Assembly (NCBI GenBank): GCA_034437555.1
Contig: DAOTTQ010000013.1
Coordinates: 1-64,000, forward strand
Length of the DNA: 64,000 bases
Direction: 5' to 3'
From: JANWYT01 sp034437555
GTDB taxonomy: Bacteria > Chloroflexota > Anaerolineae > Aggregatilineales > Phototrophicaceae
The notes beneath the pieces were generated by a model, which was not told the DNA's origin, searched no databases, and was given only the letters and a program-made list of their open reading frames with translations. Below are positions 50,976 to 59,590 of the stretch, piece by piece. The position numbers and the translations under genes were made by a program. The stretch's first letter is position 1. Every line of letters starts with the position of its first letter.

Positions 50976-53654
50976 ATGTTTTATTTGCAGTATGCAGGGC
51001 GCAACATTATCCGCGGTGGGCGATGGACTGCCCTTGCCATCTTTTGTATCGCGGCGGGCGTTGCCACTGTGGTGGCGCTGCGTGGGCTAGGTTTAGCCAT
51101 TGCCGATTCTTTGGTAGAGAGCGTCCGTATTGACAATAAGGGCGATATTCGGCTGGTGCGTGGCAACGTTAGCCAATTTGGAGCGTTATTCGTTAATGAA
51201 AACGAGCCGAGCTTTAGTGAGTCATCCGCGCAGGCAATTGGCAGTTACATCCGTGAAGAGGGTGGTGATATTACTGTTTTTGCCAATGGTGGCGCGTTAC
51301 AAATTGCGGGCGTGGATGCCCAAACGTTTGGCAGACCCTCCCTAATTACCACGTACTATATTAACCCCGCTGATTATCCGCTTGCCTATGAGGTTGTGGC
51401 GCAAGACCCCCCTAACACGCCCCTGAGCGCATTATTTACAGGCGGAAATGACATTGTGATTAGTGACAACATGGCGCAATCACAAGCCCTTAAAGTGGGC
51501 GATACGGTGCGCGTGGCAGGCACAGAAGAACCGTTTATCATCAGGGGCATTGTGGCAACCGAAAACGAGGGCGGTATTCGTAACCTATTTGCCGCGTTCT
51601 TTGGGTTTGCCTATATTGATATTGACGTAGCGCGTGCCGTGATTAACCCCAACATTCAGCCCAATAACATTGGTATTACCTTCCCCGAAGCGTTATCAGA
51701 AGACCGTGAGCGCGAGATTTTACGGGGTATAGACCGCCTACTACGGCAACAAGGGCAATGGTATGAGTATGACACGGCACGAAGCCTATTAGAGCGCAAC
51801 CAAGTAATTTCGCAGGTGCTAGGCGATTTTATTGTGGTGATGGGCTTGGGTGCGTTGCTGATTGGTGGCGTGGGCATTATGAACACCATGCTCGTACTCA
51901 TTCGCAGGCGTACAAATGAGATTGCATCCCTAAAGACGTTTGGCTTAAAAGGGCGACAAATTGCGCTCTTATTCTTTACAGAGGGCATCGCGCTAGGGCT
52001 TTTAGGTAGCATCATCGGGAGCGCGTTGGGCGTGCTATTGGGCGGCGTGGTAAATTCATTTGGCGAGGCGTTCTTACAGCAACCGCTTGCATGGCGCATT
52101 TACCCCGAAGCCTTGCTGTATGGTTTTGTATTGGGCTTGGTGACAACGGCGATTTTCTCGTTTGCGCCTATTCTTACAGCATTACAAGTGCGCCCCGCTA
52201 CCATTTTAAGACCCAACGAAACCGTTATTCCGCGCTTGGGGTGCTTGCAGAGCATTGGCTTAATGATTGTGGTGGTGGTGTCAATTGGCTTGGTGGTTGG
52301 GCAAATCATTAGCCCCACATTTAGCCTCGCAGAGCGTCTTGATGCCAATGCGCCGTACATTGCAGGCGTGATTAGTGTGGCGGTGACGTTGCTTATTTTG
52401 GGTATTTTGGTAGGTTTGTTGTGGGTGTTGGTGTGGTTCATCGGCAAGTTCCCCTCCTTTGGAAGCGTTAGCCTAAAACTTGCGCTGAAAAACCTTAGTG
52501 TGCAACGCACGCGCACCGCAACCACTCTTTTAGCATTAAGCGCGGGCATGTTTGCTTTAAGCATTATTACATTTGTGGGCGAAGGCACGCGCGAACTGCT
52601 TAACCTGCAACTTACACGGCAAATTGGCGGTAATGTGCTGGCATTGCCTGTTGCGCCGGGGGGCATTGGTCGCACTGTGGCACAGTTTAGCATTAATGCT
52701 GCGGTGGCAGGTGTGCAAGGCATCAATAGCCAAACGACTATTGGCTATAACACGATGGGCTTAGTGCGTATCAATGGCGAGCCTATAAACGCGGATGAAA
52801 ACAGTGGTGATTTGCCATTAGCCGTTTTCATTTGGGAAGGCTTTATTGTGTGGGATACCAATAAGCCCGACTTGTACGAAAACGTAAACCCCATTATTGC
52901 GGGGCGCAACCTAACACTAGAGGACAGAGGGCAACGGGTGCTGGTGGGCCCCAAAGATACCGCCGATATACTAGGGGTGGGCGTGGGTGATGTGCTAACG
53001 TACCGTGTGAATGGGCAAGTGCTAGACTTTGAGATTGTGGGCTTAACAACAGGCGCAAGCAACAATCTTTTTAGTGGTACGCGGGTGGTTACACCGCCTG
53101 AATCAATTCCTAGTGACCCGTTCTTTAGCATTTTTGCGCTGGATGTACAGCCTGAAGCCATCAATGAAACATTGGTGCGCTTGTCTGCGATTCGGATTCC
53201 GCCCACATTTGCCATTGATGTGACGTTTATTGATAGCCTAATTTCACGCCTCATTACGCAATTTGCAGCCATTCCTACCATTGTGGGCATTCTGTCATTG
53301 GGAGCGGCAGCTGTGATTATGGCAAATACCGTAGCACTAGCAACCCTAGAACGGCGCAGACAAATTGGTGTGCTAAAAGCCATCGGCTTAAAGAGTGGTA
53401 GCGTGCTAAAGATTATGCTCATCGAAACGGGCATTATCGGCTTACTGAGCGCGTTTTTAGGGATTGGATTAAGTGCGTTGGGGATGGGCATTGCCACGTC
53501 TTTAAGTGGAACCCCCTTGCCCTTGCCCACCAACGCCCGTTTAACGGTGGTGGCGTTGGTATTTGTTGCGCTGGCAATTGGCTGGCTGGCAACTTTCCTT
53601 AGTGCCAATGTAACAGTACGCGAGCGCGTGATGAACGTGCTACGCTATGAATAA
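50976..53654 (+). CDS. ABC-type FtsX/MacB-like permease with two FtsX domains
   Basis: An 892-aa membrane protein: N-terminal helix (about 17-40), a periplasmic MacB-like domain, three helices (about 285-400), a long middle with helices and a second periplasmic domain, then three C-terminal helices (about 760-880). Both FtsX motifs are visible (IMNTMLVLIRRRTNEIASLK and MANTVALATLERRRQIGVLK). Family knowledge: LolC/MacB-like transporters move lipids, peptides or drugs with an ATPase. No ATPase gene adjoins, which is unusual for this family. Confidence 0.88.
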   Translation: MFYLQYAGRNIIRGGRWTALAIFCIAAGVATVVALRGLGLAIADSLVESVRIDNKGDIRLVRGNVSQFGALFVNENEPSFSESSAQAIGSYIREEGGDITVFANGGALQIAGVDAQTFGRPSLITTYYINPADYPLAYEVVAQDPPNTPLSALFTGGNDIVISDNMAQSQALKVGDTVRVAGTEEPFIIRGIVATENEGGIRNLFAAFFGFAYIDIDVARAVINPNIQPNNIGITFPEALSEDREREILRGIDRLLRQQGQWYEYDTARSLLERNQVISQVLGDFIVVMGLGALLIGGVGIMNTMLVLIRRRTNEIASLKTFGLKGRQIALLFFTEGIALGLLGSIIGSALGVLLGGVVNSFGEAFLQQPLAWRIYPEALLYGFVLGLVTTAIFSFAPILTALQVRPATILRPNETVIPRLGCLQSIGLMIVVVVSIGLVVGQIISPTFSLAERLDANAPYIAGVISVAVTLLILGILVGLLWVLVWFIGKFPSFGSVSLKLALKNLSVQRTRTATTLLALSAGMFALSIITFVGEGTRELLNLQLTRQIGGNVLALPVAPGGIGRTVAQFSINAAVAGVQGINSQTTIGYNTMGLVRINGEPINADENSGDLPLAVFIWEGFIVWDTNKPDLYENVNPIIAGRNLTLEDRGQRVLVGPKDTADILGVGVGDVLTYRVNGQVLDFEIVGLTTGASNNLFSGTRVVTPPESIPSDPFFSIFALDVQPEAINETLVRLSAIRIPPTFAIDVTFIDSLISRLITQFAAIPTIVGILSLGAAAVIMANTVALATLERRRQIGVLKAIGLKSGSVLKIMLIETGIIGLLSAFLGIGLSALGMGIATSLSGTPLPLPTNARLTVVALVFVALAIGWLATFLSANVTVRERVMNVLRYE

Positions 53655-53663
53655 GGCGTGTTT

Positions 53664-55862
53664 ATGACAGAAAACTTTCCGTTGCGTTTAAAGTGGTCAC
53701 ACATCGGTATTGCGCTGTGTATCGTGGCGTTTGCGTTTGCGTTGCGCGTGGGGGTGGTGTTTCAACGTGCCAATGCAGACACTGTTGCGTTTATTCCGCC
53801 TGCTGGCACAGATGAACTTACTTACTATCGTACCGCACGCGCCCTGATAGAAGGGAACTTCCCAAGAGGCGTTTTCTTTTATCACCCCGGCATTACGTAT
53901 GGGTTTGGCGCGTTAATGGCACTAAGTGACACCGATTTTGTCCATTCTCGGCTGATGATTGCGCTGTGGGATAGCCTTGTCACGGGGGGCATGATTGCCG
54001 CAGGGTGGCTTTTTGTGCGCCGCCCATTGGGGGGCTATTTGGCGGGTGGGTTGTGGGCTGTTTATCCGATGGCACTCTTTTATGGCACAAGCTATTGGGA
54101 CTCCACACTATCAGCGGGCTACATCGCGTTTACACTGTGGTTGGCATTGTGGCAACGAGAACGCTTAACGCTGTGGCGTAGCGTGGGCTTGGGCATATTG
54201 GCGGGGCTGATTGCCATTACACGAATGAATCTTATCCCACTTTTAGCGGTGTGGGGCGTGTGGTTGTGGTGGATGACACCGCGTTGGCGCACGAGGTTTG
54301 TCCATAGCGCGGTTTATGTGGGGGTAACAGTAGCGGTGATTGCGCCCTTTACTGCGTGGAACTATTACATTACGCGCGGGTCTTTTATACCCATTGCTAC
54401 CACTGGCTCGGTTCAGCTTTACATGGTGAATAATCGCCACACTAATGGATTTCAAGGGGGCAACAACGCGCTCTACACATTAGATGTGCCACAATTTGAG
54501 GGGCTGGTACGCGATATTGTATTAGACCCCATACGTTTTGTGGCATTGATTGGCTATAAATTTACGTCCTTTTGGAGCTCTAATGAAATTGGCAATGGAT
54601 ATGCCTATGAAGATGTGTTCGAGCTTGCGCCACTCTTGGGCATTGCGCCATTAGGTCATGCCTTTTTAGCCATTAGTGCAGGGGTGGGGCTGTGGGTGGC
54701 ATGGCGGATGCGACGGTATGGGACGGTTTTCTTGGCGGGTCTTTTGGCGTGGATGCTCTTTAGCCACACCATTACTGTAACTATTAGCCGAATGCGCTTT
54801 CCTGTTGTGCCAATTTTGGTGTTGCTTACGGTCAGCTTCATCAGTGCATTAGCCACCCCTGAAGGACGCAAAGTGATATTCTCTAAAGGCACTGCGGTTA
54901 TTGCGCTTTTAGGGGGGATGGTGTGGGGTGTGTCGCTTTTGGGCGGTGAGTTTATCCCTAAGCGCACCTATGACGCGCTTCCTGCCGATGCGATTGCGCT
55001 TAACGTGACGTATTCAGACGAACTAACGTTGGTCGGGTGGCGTAAATTTCCGCAATGGTGGCAAGTGACTTCTCTAGGAACGGGTTTTCCAAAACAATCG
55101 TACACTGTAGAGTTATTTTGGCAGGTCAATCGCTTGGTATCCCGTGATTATACATTCTTTATGGCTTATGCAGAGAATGGTGGGCAGCGGGTTGATGGCT
55201 ATGATTTACGCTTAGGTGAAGCCTCTTTTCCGCCATTGCCTACGTCACGCTGGCAACCCAACACCATTTACGGCGAAGTCGTGGGCTTTCTGTTGCCTAA
55301 TGCCACTTTAGAAAAGAACAGTGGTGAGGTTATTGTGGGGGCGTATTATGGCGATGACGCTGGCAACCTAGAATCTTTGCCTGTTACAAACCCTATCGGC
55401 TTAACCCGTGTGGTACTGCAACCCTTTGGCTTATACGCGCCAATACTAGCAAACCAGCCCACAGAAACCGCTATTTTACGCGATTTTGTTGCGCCTAATG
55501 GGGATAGCGTTGGGCTGGTGTCGGTGGAGTTCCCCACACAGGCACGCCCCAACGAGACCATCACGCTTCGTTTGGTGTGGGTCACACCGTCTGATGTTAA
55601 GCAGAACTACGCCTTATTTTTACATGGCATGGATGGGCAAAACGCACTGGCGTTTCAGGGTGATGGCGCGTTAGATGCACAGTTTCCTAGTGAAACATGG
55701 TTGCCAAATGTGCGCTATGAGCGCGAAATAACCCTAAAAATGCCCGATAAAACGGGTGTCTATGACATTTTTATCGGGATTATTGACGTGAATACGCAAG
55801 AACGCCTCATCACAGACGCGTTGGATAACCGTCCGCATTTAGGGCAAATTGAGGTGAAGTAG
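53664..55862 (+). CDS. GT39-like membrane glycosyltransferase with C-terminal beta domains
   Basis: A 732-aa protein with about 10-12 membrane helices (about 10-430). Early loop PAGTDELTYYRTARALIEGN carries the acidic pair expected of GT-C enzymes. The C-terminal extracytoplasmic region has two similar beta domains (SYTVELFWQVNRLVSRDYTF and NETITLRLVWVTPSDVKQNY). Family knowledge: GT-C enzymes transfer sugars from lipid-phosphate donors to proteins or glycans. ATG 53664 with AAGG upstream is preferred to GTG 53658. It follows the FtsX permease gene by 9 bp, so the two are cotranscribed. Confidence 0.78.
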   Translation: MTENFPLRLKWSHIGIALCIVAFAFALRVGVVFQRANADTVAFIPPAGTDELTYYRTARALIEGNFPRGVFFYHPGITYGFGALMALSDTDFVHSRLMIALWDSLVTGGMIAAGWLFVRRPLGGYLAGGLWAVYPMALFYGTSYWDSTLSAGYIAFTLWLALWQRERLTLWRSVGLGILAGLIAITRMNLIPLLAVWGVWLWWMTPRWRTRFVHSAVYVGVTVAVIAPFTAWNYYITRGSFIPIATTGSVQLYMVNNRHTNGFQGGNNALYTLDVPQFEGLVRDIVLDPIRFVALIGYKFTSFWSSNEIGNGYAYEDVFELAPLLGIAPLGHAFLAISAGVGLWVAWRMRRYGTVFLAGLLAWMLFSHTITVTISRMRFPVVPILVLLTVSFISALATPEGRKVIFSKGTAVIALLGGMVWGVSLLGGEFIPKRTYDALPADAIALNVTYSDELTLVGWRKFPQWWQVTSLGTGFPKQSYTVELFWQVNRLVSRDYTFFMAYAENGGQRVDGYDLRLGEASFPPLPTSRWQPNTIYGEVVGFLLPNATLEKNSGEVIVGAYYGDDAGNLESLPVTNPIGLTRVVLQPFGLYAPILANQPTETAILRDFVAPNGDSVGLVSVEFPTQARPNETITLRLVWVTPSDVKQNYALFLHGMDGQNALAFQGDGALDAQFPSETWLPNVRYEREITLKMPDKTGVYDIFIGIIDVNTQERLITDALDNRPHLGQIEVK

Positions 55863-55875
55863 CATCTAGTATATA

Positions 55876-55911
55876 AAGGGGCATGAACAACGCTGTTCAC
55901 ACCCCTTTTTT
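55876..55911 (+). terminator. Terminator after the GT39-like gene
   Basis: GGGG..GAACA/TGTTC..CCCC hairpin followed by a T-run. Its right end overlaps the end of the - strand cytochrome remnant. Confidence 0.8.
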
Positions 55912-56080
55912 ATAGCGAAAGCAAGTAAGCAATGAGGTCGTTGAGTTGTGCATCTGTTAGCACGTCTGCATAATTGGCAGGCATGGCATTGGGCTGATAG
56001 GCGGGGTCATCTGGCACAATGAACGCCGTCGGATTAAGGATAGAATCGCGCAGATAGGTTTCTGCGTCACCACGATAATT
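55910..56080 (-). pseudogene. C-terminal remnant of a c-type cytochrome
   Basis: An open - strand stretch of 56 codons ending in a stop, reading NYRGDAETYLRDSILNPTAF, with MPANYADVLTDAQLNDLIAY and LLSL after it. This is the usual C-terminal end of class I cytochrome c domains (YLRxSIxNP, the heme-ligand Met region MPxxY, LxDxQLxDLIAYLLSL). It has no start codon, and a TAA directly precedes the frame. The heme CxxCH part is absent here but a matching-type fragment lies at 59313-59516 on the other side of the restriction-methylase gene. Confidence 0.8.
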
Positions 56081-56157
56081 TTAGCGTGTTTTTAGAAGCC
56101 CTTAATGAGCCGTTTATGGGGGAATAAATGCCCCTTGCCCGTGCATTGTAACCCTAC

Positions 56158-59100
56158 CTAGCCGATAGGAAATGAAAGCCTTTCGTCTATGTCTTCCATG
56201 ACGCGCATGGTTTCACGGAGGGCTTTTATAACGCGCTGGTAATGCACAATATCATCGTCTTTTAGGGTGCGCCCCACGCGGTCTTTTAGCCATTTTTGAA
56301 GCACTTGGTAGCCCCCAATGTAAAATTCCCACACCGTTTCTTCAATGCCTTCAAAGTATTGGGTTTTGTTGATGTAAACCCGCCCCTCATGATATTTGGG
56401 GTACGTTTTGTCTACGGTGTCTGTGCCTGCCACGGGGAACTTGATGCCGTGCTGGTGTAGGCTAGGGTGCGTCATTAGGTGCAGTTGTGCCAACGTTTGC
56501 CCAAAGCCCGCCAAATCTTCAAATTGTTCCCAATCTTTGGGAAGGGGCAGGCGTGGAAAGTCTATTTTCAAAAATTCGGCGTAGCGTGTGCGGTAGGTAG
56601 GGCTGTGGAACACCGCATAGGCATAATAAAAGACCTGTTCGGGGCTAAAGTCTTGTTGAAAGGTTTTACCAATCCGTTCTTCTAACGTTTTAACAAACGC
56701 CGCGCTTAAGTTCGGTCTGCGCCCTTTATCATTATAAGGGAATTGGTCTGCGCCCTCTAAGTCCATTTGCTTTTGTTTGGTTTCAGAAGGGGTGGTGAGG
56801 TCTTTATAAATGTAGAGGGGAAGTAGAGTATCAATACTTTGATTGTCAGAACGAATAGCTCCATTGCTGATTATGTCGTCGGTTACCAAGAAATAGTTAC
56901 AAAGGCTTGAAGGTGGAGTTTTTCTTACTGTGATTAATCCCAAGTTTTCACCCCTTAGCATGTGTTGCATCACTTCACGGCGAGGCATACACAGAATGCC
57001 CTTTGTCTTGCCCGTATAGGGTGTATAACGCACATCAAATGGACGGTAGAGTATAGGCTGAATAACATCTTTTATAGATGATTGGGCTTTCAAATCCTCT
57101 TGCGCCCAAGTCACAGACCAGTCACGTACGTCTTTACCAAGGTTAAACTTTTGACGCGCATCTTCAACCGTTAGACTTATAAATTGTGTTAGGATAGCTT
57201 CACTTTCGTCTTTTGTGTACTGAACAGTAAGCGCATCACGTGCCGTTACAATCCCAACACTATTGATAGGGAAGATGTCGTTAATCCTCTCACTAAGTTC
57301 ATATTCCTCGCGCAAAGTAACATCTTGCGGAATAAACAAGTGAAACGGTGAGGACGGGGCAATCGTTACCCAGTCTGTGTCTTCCAGCCCATGCCCACTT
57401 AGCCACGCATATTTTAGCTCTCTTGCTCCCCACAGGTGCTTGTGATGCACCGTTGCCACGTCTACTTTCTTATTGGGGTTCTTTACAAAAATGCCAATCG
57501 CCACGCCCTGCTGAATATCGAAAACGTTGTTATCGGGTGTGCCATCGGGTGATTTTTCTTTCTTTTTGCTGTTGCCGTGCAAATCTAGGATGTAAATGTC
57601 TGTAAACGTCTGTAGCAAAGATTGCCTCATGCCCCTAAACGTGGGGTTATCTAGGTAGCCGTGATTCGTCACAAACGCCAAAACGCCGTACCCCGTTTTT
57701 TGGATGCGGTCTTGTCCCATCCGAATAAACTTAACGTAGTCGTCATGTAGCCATTTGGAGTTGCGTTCACCTAGCTTTTTGCCATCCACAAGAAAATAGG
57801 GGTCTAGCAACTTGCCTATCCACGTTGCCTCGCCTGTTTCAGGGTCTTTGCTAAAGTTAGAACTGTGACCACTATACGGCGGATTACCCAGCACCACCAT
57901 GATGGGTTGCTCTGTTTTTACATTGCCGGCTTGCTCGGCTTCACTTGAAAGATATGCCCTTAGCCCCTCTTTAAGTTCTTGTTGCTCGGGGTTAAGCGGT
58001 TCTAGGGCATTCGTTAGGTAAACGCCCAGCCGTTCTTGTGCCTTAAAGTCGTAGCCAAGTTCCTTTAGTAAAATTTGTAGCTTCATGTGCGCCACCGTGT
58101 ACGATGCCATCAGCAACTCAAACCCAAAGATGCGCTTTAGCAATTTTTCGCTTACATAGGCATTCCAGCGTCCGCCCTGCCCCTCAATCGTCACCAATTG
58201 CTCATGAATGTGCTGAATGACAAAGTATAAAAACGTACCAGTGCCAGTGGCAGGGTCTAGGATAAGCGTTTGCTCGTCTGCCAGCCCATCTCGCCCAAAT
58301 TCTTGGCGTAGCAGGTGGTCTACCCCACGCACAATATAATCGACTACAGGTTCGGGCGTGTAATATACACCCCGTTTTTCGCGTTCTTTGGGGTCGTATG
58401 CCATCAAGAACGTTTCATAAAAGTGAATCACGGGGTCGGTTTGGCGCGTGCGCTTGCCAAAGTTCTCTAGGATGTCGTCCATTTTGGCACGTCCTAAAAG
58501 TACAGCAATCACCTCTCCCCAGCGGGCAATGCGGTCGTCAAGGTCTGTGGCAAGGTTTTGGAACAGTGTTTTTAAGAAGGGGTTGGTGTTTGGTAGATTC
58601 CAAAAGGCAGTTTTTAGCGTAAAAGCTTCTGGCTTATCTGTAAAATTCACACGGGCAGCAAATAACCCATACGCCAGCGTTTGAGCGTACATATCTGCAA
58701 ATTGTTCGTCATCTAAACTAGGGATAAGTTCTTGCGCAAAAATCAGTTTTTGCTTGCTAAGGGCAGAAGTATTTTGGGGGTCATCCTCTAGATACAACTC
58801 AATTAGTCTGGCAATATCTTTTGCCAAGACAGCCATCTTCCGCGCTAGTTCTTCTGCACTTGTCACTGTAGGTACATGGGTGCGAATATAACGCCCTAAC
58901 AAGCCCTCTAGCTTGGGGTATTCTGCTGTGTCAAAGACCAGCTTGTCCTTTTCTTTTCTACCAATGCTAACGCTTTCTATCAATTCCCCATCTAAAAACC
59001 ACCTAAACTCTAGGTAGTCGGTTAAAATCAGGTTGCCATACGCCTCTTTATAACGCCCCAGTTGGTTGGTTTTTAGGGTTTTGTCTAAAGAGTTGCCCAC

Positions 59101-59316
59101 ATCTTTCGCTTCTAAAAAGGCAATCGGCACAGCGTTTTGTAAAATAATAAAGTCGGGTGCGCCCCCCTCACTATGTTTGGGGTCATTAACGGCTTTTAAG
59201 CCATCTTCTAGGGCTTCTAATAGGGTTTTAAGATGCGGTCTATAGGCGTGTTCACGAGCAATCTGTGTGTTAAATTCATCTTCTAGGCTTTTAGCATAGT
59301 TCGCAATCGCGCTCAC
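56158..59316 (-). CDS. Restriction-methylase fusion (type IIG / ISP-like, Eco57I-type)
   Basis: A 1052-aa single-chain enzyme. N-terminal nuclease: PD at 54-55 and EAK at 69-71, a full PD-(D/E)xK site. Methyltransferase: GVYYTPEPVVDYIV (316-329), motif I DPATGTGTF (354-362), motif IV NPPY (478-481), all typical of N6-adenine enzymes. The C-terminal 450 residues probably recognise DNA. There is no helicase region, so it is not the long translocating ISP type. It starts at GTG 59316 with AAGGAG upstream. It is flanked on both sides by same-strand cytochrome c fragments, pointing to insertion. No separate antirestriction or vsr gene was seen. Confidence 0.85.
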   Translation of the reverse strand: MSAIANYAKSLEDEFNTQIAREHAYRPHLKTLLEALEDGLKAVNDPKHSEGGAPDFIILQNAVPIAFLEAKDVGNSLDKTLKTNQLGRYKEAYGNLILTDYLEFRWFLDGELIESVSIGRKEKDKLVFDTAEYPKLEGLLGRYIRTHVPTVTSAEELARKMAVLAKDIARLIELYLEDDPQNTSALSKQKLIFAQELIPSLDDEQFADMYAQTLAYGLFAARVNFTDKPEAFTLKTAFWNLPNTNPFLKTLFQNLATDLDDRIARWGEVIAVLLGRAKMDDILENFGKRTRQTDPVIHFYETFLMAYDPKEREKRGVYYTPEPVVDYIVRGVDHLLRQEFGRDGLADEQTLILDPATGTGTFLYFVIQHIHEQLVTIEGQGGRWNAYVSEKLLKRIFGFELLMASYTVAHMKLQILLKELGYDFKAQERLGVYLTNALEPLNPEQQELKEGLRAYLSSEAEQAGNVKTEQPIMVVLGNPPYSGHSSNFSKDPETGEATWIGKLLDPYFLVDGKKLGERNSKWLHDDYVKFIRMGQDRIQKTGYGVLAFVTNHGYLDNPTFRGMRQSLLQTFTDIYILDLHGNSKKKEKSPDGTPDNNVFDIQQGVAIGIFVKNPNKKVDVATVHHKHLWGARELKYAWLSGHGLEDTDWVTIAPSSPFHLFIPQDVTLREEYELSERINDIFPINSVGIVTARDALTVQYTKDESEAILTQFISLTVEDARQKFNLGKDVRDWSVTWAQEDLKAQSSIKDVIQPILYRPFDVRYTPYTGKTKGILCMPRREVMQHMLRGENLGLITVRKTPPSSLCNYFLVTDDIISNGAIRSDNQSIDTLLPLYIYKDLTTPSETKQKQMDLEGADQFPYNDKGRRPNLSAAFVKTLEERIGKTFQQDFSPEQVFYYAYAVFHSPTYRTRYAEFLKIDFPRLPLPKDWEQFEDLAGFGQTLAQLHLMTHPSLHQHGIKFPVAGTDTVDKTYPKYHEGRVYINKTQYFEGIEETVWEFYIGGYQVLQKWLKDRVGRTLKDDDIVHYQRVIKALRETMRVMEDIDERLSFPIG

Positions 59317-59516
59317 AATAGCTCCTTATCACATAATATAATTACCCTGATCGCTAGTGGGTAATGTTGGGTTAGGTTGGGCGGTGGCACGTTAAATTCT
59401 TCTTTGTAGGGGCTGTGGCAAGCAACACACGCGCCGATATTGGCGATGTATTCCCCCCAAAGAGTGTTACTGCGAAATAATGTTGAGTGTATTATATAAC
59501 AATACCGCGTAACAGC
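59313..59516 (-). pseudogene. Cytochrome c fragment carrying the heme motif CVACH
   Basis: An open - strand frame without a start codon; a TAG lies just upstream. It reads SNTLWGEYIANIGACVACHS then PYKEEFNVPPPNLTQHYPLA, a class I heme-binding region (CVACH at 59415-59429). After PLA the reading no longer looks like a cytochrome and ends in TGA, overlapping the GTG start of the restriction-methylase gene by 4 bp. Both its 5' end and its continuation are missing. Confidence 0.75.
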
Positions 59517-59565
59517 CTATCAAATCCCTTAATAAATCGCCTAAAGCTCTGTAAAATACGTCCTG

Positions 59566-59590
59566 TTGCCCCTAATTTGCCCCTAATTTG
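59566..59590. repeat. Short tandem repeat at the end of the GT39-like gene
   Basis: TTGCCCCTAAT occurs twice, with a third partial copy, across the stop codon of the gene at 59583. Confidence 0.7.

Noticed and set aside
56158..59316. Restriction-methylase as a long translocating type ISP enzyme
   Set aside because: No helicase motifs are present between nuclease and methylase, and the length fits a simple type IIG-like fusion.
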